Part shown: piece after piece, positions 32,183-33,687 of the stretch
Layout: each line of letters starts with the position of its first letter
How positions within the stretch are numbered: the first letter of the stretch is position 1
Source: an uncultured Corynebacterium sp.
GTDB taxonomy: Bacteria > Actinomycetota > Actinomycetes > Mycobacteriales > Mycobacteriaceae
Length of the DNA stretch: 33,687 nt
Direction: 5' to 3'
NCBI RefSeq assembly: GCF_902489365.1
Contig: NZ_CABTZR010000021.1
Coordinates: 1 to 33,687 of the forward strand
Notes under the pieces: generated by a model
Database searches by the model: none
Seen by the model: the letters and a program-made list of their open reading frames with translations, nothing else
Told to the model about the DNA's origin: nothing
Program-made: the position numbers and the translations under genes

Positions 32183-33463
32183 GTGAGTAATTTTGGTTGG
32201 GCCGTCCACGGGGACGGAAAAACGATTAAGCCGGGCGCGGTCGTCGCACCCGAAGAACGATTGAGCTGGGGCCGCACCATCGGCATCGGCATGCAGCACG
32301 TAGTGGCCATGTTCGGCGCGACACTGCTGGTGCCCACCCTGACCGGATTCCCGGTCAATACGACGCTGCTGTTTTCAGGCCTGGGAACAATCCTATTCCT
32401 CCTGATTACCCGCAACCGCCTGCCTTCCTACCTGGGCTCTTCTTTCGCGTTCATTGCGCCGCTGAGTGCCTCCCAGCAATACGGCATTGGCGCGCAGGCA
32501 GGTTCCGTCTTAGTGACTGGCCTGGTCTTGGTGGCGATTGGTTTCGCGGTGAAGGCAGCGGGCCGCAAGGTCCTTGACGCCGTCATGCCGCCGGCTGTGA
32601 CCGGCGCCATCGTGGCACTGATTGGCCTCAACTTGGCGCCCAATGCTGCCACCAATTATTCGAGCCAGCCTCTGGTTGCCACGGTGACGCTGGCGGTCAT
32701 CATCCTGGCCACCGTGGCTGGGCGGGGCATGGTGTCGCGCCTGTCCATTCTGATTGGTGTCGTTGTCGGCTGGGCTTTCGCGGCCGCCACGGGCAACCTC
32801 GGTGAGGGCGCGGTGGAGTCCATCCGCGAAGCAGCGTGGATTGGCTTCCCACAGTTCCATGCGCCGGAGTTCCATGTTTCCGCCATCGCGGCGGCGCTAC
32901 CGGTGTTGGTTGTGCTCATTGCGGAGAATGTCGGCCACGTCAAGGCGGTCTCTGAGATGACCAAACGCGATCTCGATGATTTGGCCGGTGACGCTCTCAT
33001 CGCCGATGGCCTGGCTACCTCCTTAGCCGGTGGTTTCGGCGGCTCCGGTACAACGACCTATGCGGAGAATATCGGCGTCATGGCCGCAACTCGCGTCTAC
33101 TCGACGGCCGCCTACTGGGTAGCCGCTATCACCGCTATCGCGCTGGCTTTCATCCCGAAGTTCGGTGCGCTGATCTTCACCATCCCCACCGGTGTGCTGG
33201 GCGGTGCTTGCATCGTCCTCTACGGCCTCATCGGCATGCTCGGCGTGCGCATCTGGATGGACAATAAGGTCAACTTCAACAACCCGGTGAACCTCACCGC
33301 GGCGGCGGTGGCGCTCATCGCGGGCATTGGCAACCTCACGCTCGACGTCTTCGGCGTGACGCTTGAGGGCATTGCCTGGGGCTCGGTTGGCATCATCGTG
33401 CTCTACCCGGTGATGAAGAAGCTTTATGGCACCATCGGTGAGGGTCGCAGCGCGAAGTATTAG
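32183..33463 (+). CDS. uraA: NCS2 uracil permease (UraA type)
   Basis: Proton-coupled uracil/nucleobase importer. The 426-residue protein has about 12-14 membrane segments, the early QHVVAMFGATLLVP motif and the signature GGFGGSGTTTYAENIGVMAA, which in NCS2 is typical of uracil rather than xanthine transporters. The start is GTG 32183. ATAATTA lies 6-7 nt upstream, again consistent with a leaderless start. It is 34 bp after hflX. Substrate by family only. Confidence 0.88.
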   Translation: MSNFGWAVHGDGKTIKPGAVVAPEERLSWGRTIGIGMQHVVAMFGATLLVPTLTGFPVNTTLLFSGLGTILFLLITRNRLPSYLGSSFAFIAPLSASQQYGIGAQAGSVLVTGLVLVAIGFAVKAAGRKVLDAVMPPAVTGAIVALIGLNLAPNAATNYSSQPLVATVTLAVIILATVAGRGMVSRLSILIGVVVGWAFAAATGNLGEGAVESIREAAWIGFPQFHAPEFHVSAIAAALPVLVVLIAENVGHVKAVSEMTKRDLDDLAGDALIADGLATSLAGGFGGSGTTTYAENIGVMAATRVYSTAAYWVAAITAIALAFIPKFGALIFTIPTGVLGGACIVLYGLIGMLGVRIWMDNKVNFNNPVNLTAAAVALIAGIGNLTLDVFGVTLEGIAWGSVGIIVLYPVMKKLYGTIGEGRSAKY

Positions 33464-33535
33464 ACACACCCGCGCCGCCTGATCGGAGTAAAGGCACCAT
33501 CTGGAGGCTTTGATTTAGAAAACCCCAGGTGAATG

Positions 33536-33553
33536 TGTGCAGAAGTCTGCATA
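33536..33553 (+). terminator. Possible terminator after uraA
   Basis: Seven-pair stem TGTGCAG (33536-33542) / CTGCATA (33547-33553, one G:U) with a 4-nt loop, followed 8 nt later by TTTTATTT. There is also a longer-range near-complement (AAAGGCACC near 33490 and GGTGCTTTT near 33556). Termination is plausible but not certain. Confidence 0.35.
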
Positions 33554-33561
33554 AGGTGCTT

Positions 33562-33687
33562 TTATTTCGGTCCCTTTACAGCTCTCCCCACGAACTCATC
33601 ATCCAGCCAGACATCATCACTGTCGGAATGAGCCTGTGCGTAGTCCAGCAGCTCTCGTACCGTGTGTATGTATACCTCGTCGTCGGG
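33562..33687 (-). CDS. 3' end of an uncharacterised gene, truncated by the window
   Basis: An open frame runs from the right edge on the minus strand for 41 codons to a TAA at 33562-33564. The residues are acidic (DDEVYIHTVRELLDYAQ, then SDSDDVWLDDEFVG). The start lies outside the window. It converges on uraA and fits a small acidic protein, but could be a chance frame. No function can be assigned. Confidence 0.45.
   Translation of the reverse strand, partial: PDDEVYIHTVRELLDYAQAHSDSDDVWLDDEFVGRAVKGPK

Noticed and set aside
1..33687. Mobile elements, CRISPR arrays, tRNA or rRNA genes
   Set aside because: No transposase, integrase, repeat-spacer array or cloverleaf-like segment was seen; gene order is that of the conserved actinobacterial core.

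Overview
The window is a stretch of conserved chromosome from a high-GC actinobacterium, almost certainly a Corynebacterium other than C. glutamicum. The protein sequences and gene order match the corynebacterial/mycobacterial core: dapB-thyX-dapA-rnj, ftsK, pgsA-cinA-clgR-pspA, recA-recX, gluABCD, miaB, a Rv2732c-type membrane protein, a DUF349 protein, a Rv2728c-type protein, miaA-dapF and hflX. The bioYMN transporter and the gluABCD operon beside recX point to Corynebacterium. I see no mobile element, CRISPR array, rRNA, tRNA or integration scar. No stretch longer than 300 bases lacks a gene.

Layout. Bases 1-286 are non-coding and hold a LexA-like box, a 12-bp palindrome and possible dapB promoters. 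From 287 to 8807 on the plus strand lie dapB and thyX (overlapping), dapA, rnj (RNase J with a long Arg/Gly/Asn-rich N-terminus), a TIGR03085-family gene behind a large hairpin, and ftsK. A terC gene follows behind a yybP-ykoY manganese riboswitch (8828-8986). A YciI-like gene (minus) is divergent from pgsA, which overlaps cinA and is followed by clgR and pspA; clgR has an ECF-sigma-like promoter. The biotin ECF transporter bioY-bioM-bioN (minus) is divergent from a lipoprotein gene, with a perfect BioQ-type operator between them. recA (SOS box upstream) and recX then converge on gluABCD (minus). Next come miaB, the membrane protein and an old-yellow-enzyme gene (plus). The last overlaps the 3' end of a tandem-GNAT gene, which follows a DUF349 gene (both minus). 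The right end holds a Rv2728c-like gene, miaA and dapF (plus); two uncharacterised genes (minus), one with a Cys/Gly tail; then hflX and a uracil permease (plus). The last 126 bases carry the 3' end of another minus-strand gene.

How the genes work together. dapA, dapB and dapF are three steps of the diaminopimelate/lysine route that feeds peptidoglycan. thyX supplies dTMP. recA, recX and ftsK serve recombination and chromosome segregation. rnj, miaA, miaB and hflX act on RNA or ribosomes. clgR and pspA form an envelope/proteolysis stress module. terC, bioYMN, gluABCD and the uracil permease are transporters, and two of them have readable regulatory sites.

A recurrent feature is a -10-like hexamer (TANNNT) 6-8 nt before the start codon with no Shine-Dalgarno sequence in between, which suggests many leaderless mRNAs. 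I used it to choose several starts. I found no clearly new system. The best leads are the riboswitch switching hairpin, the RNase J tail, the Cys/Gly-tailed protein and several hairpins and operators.
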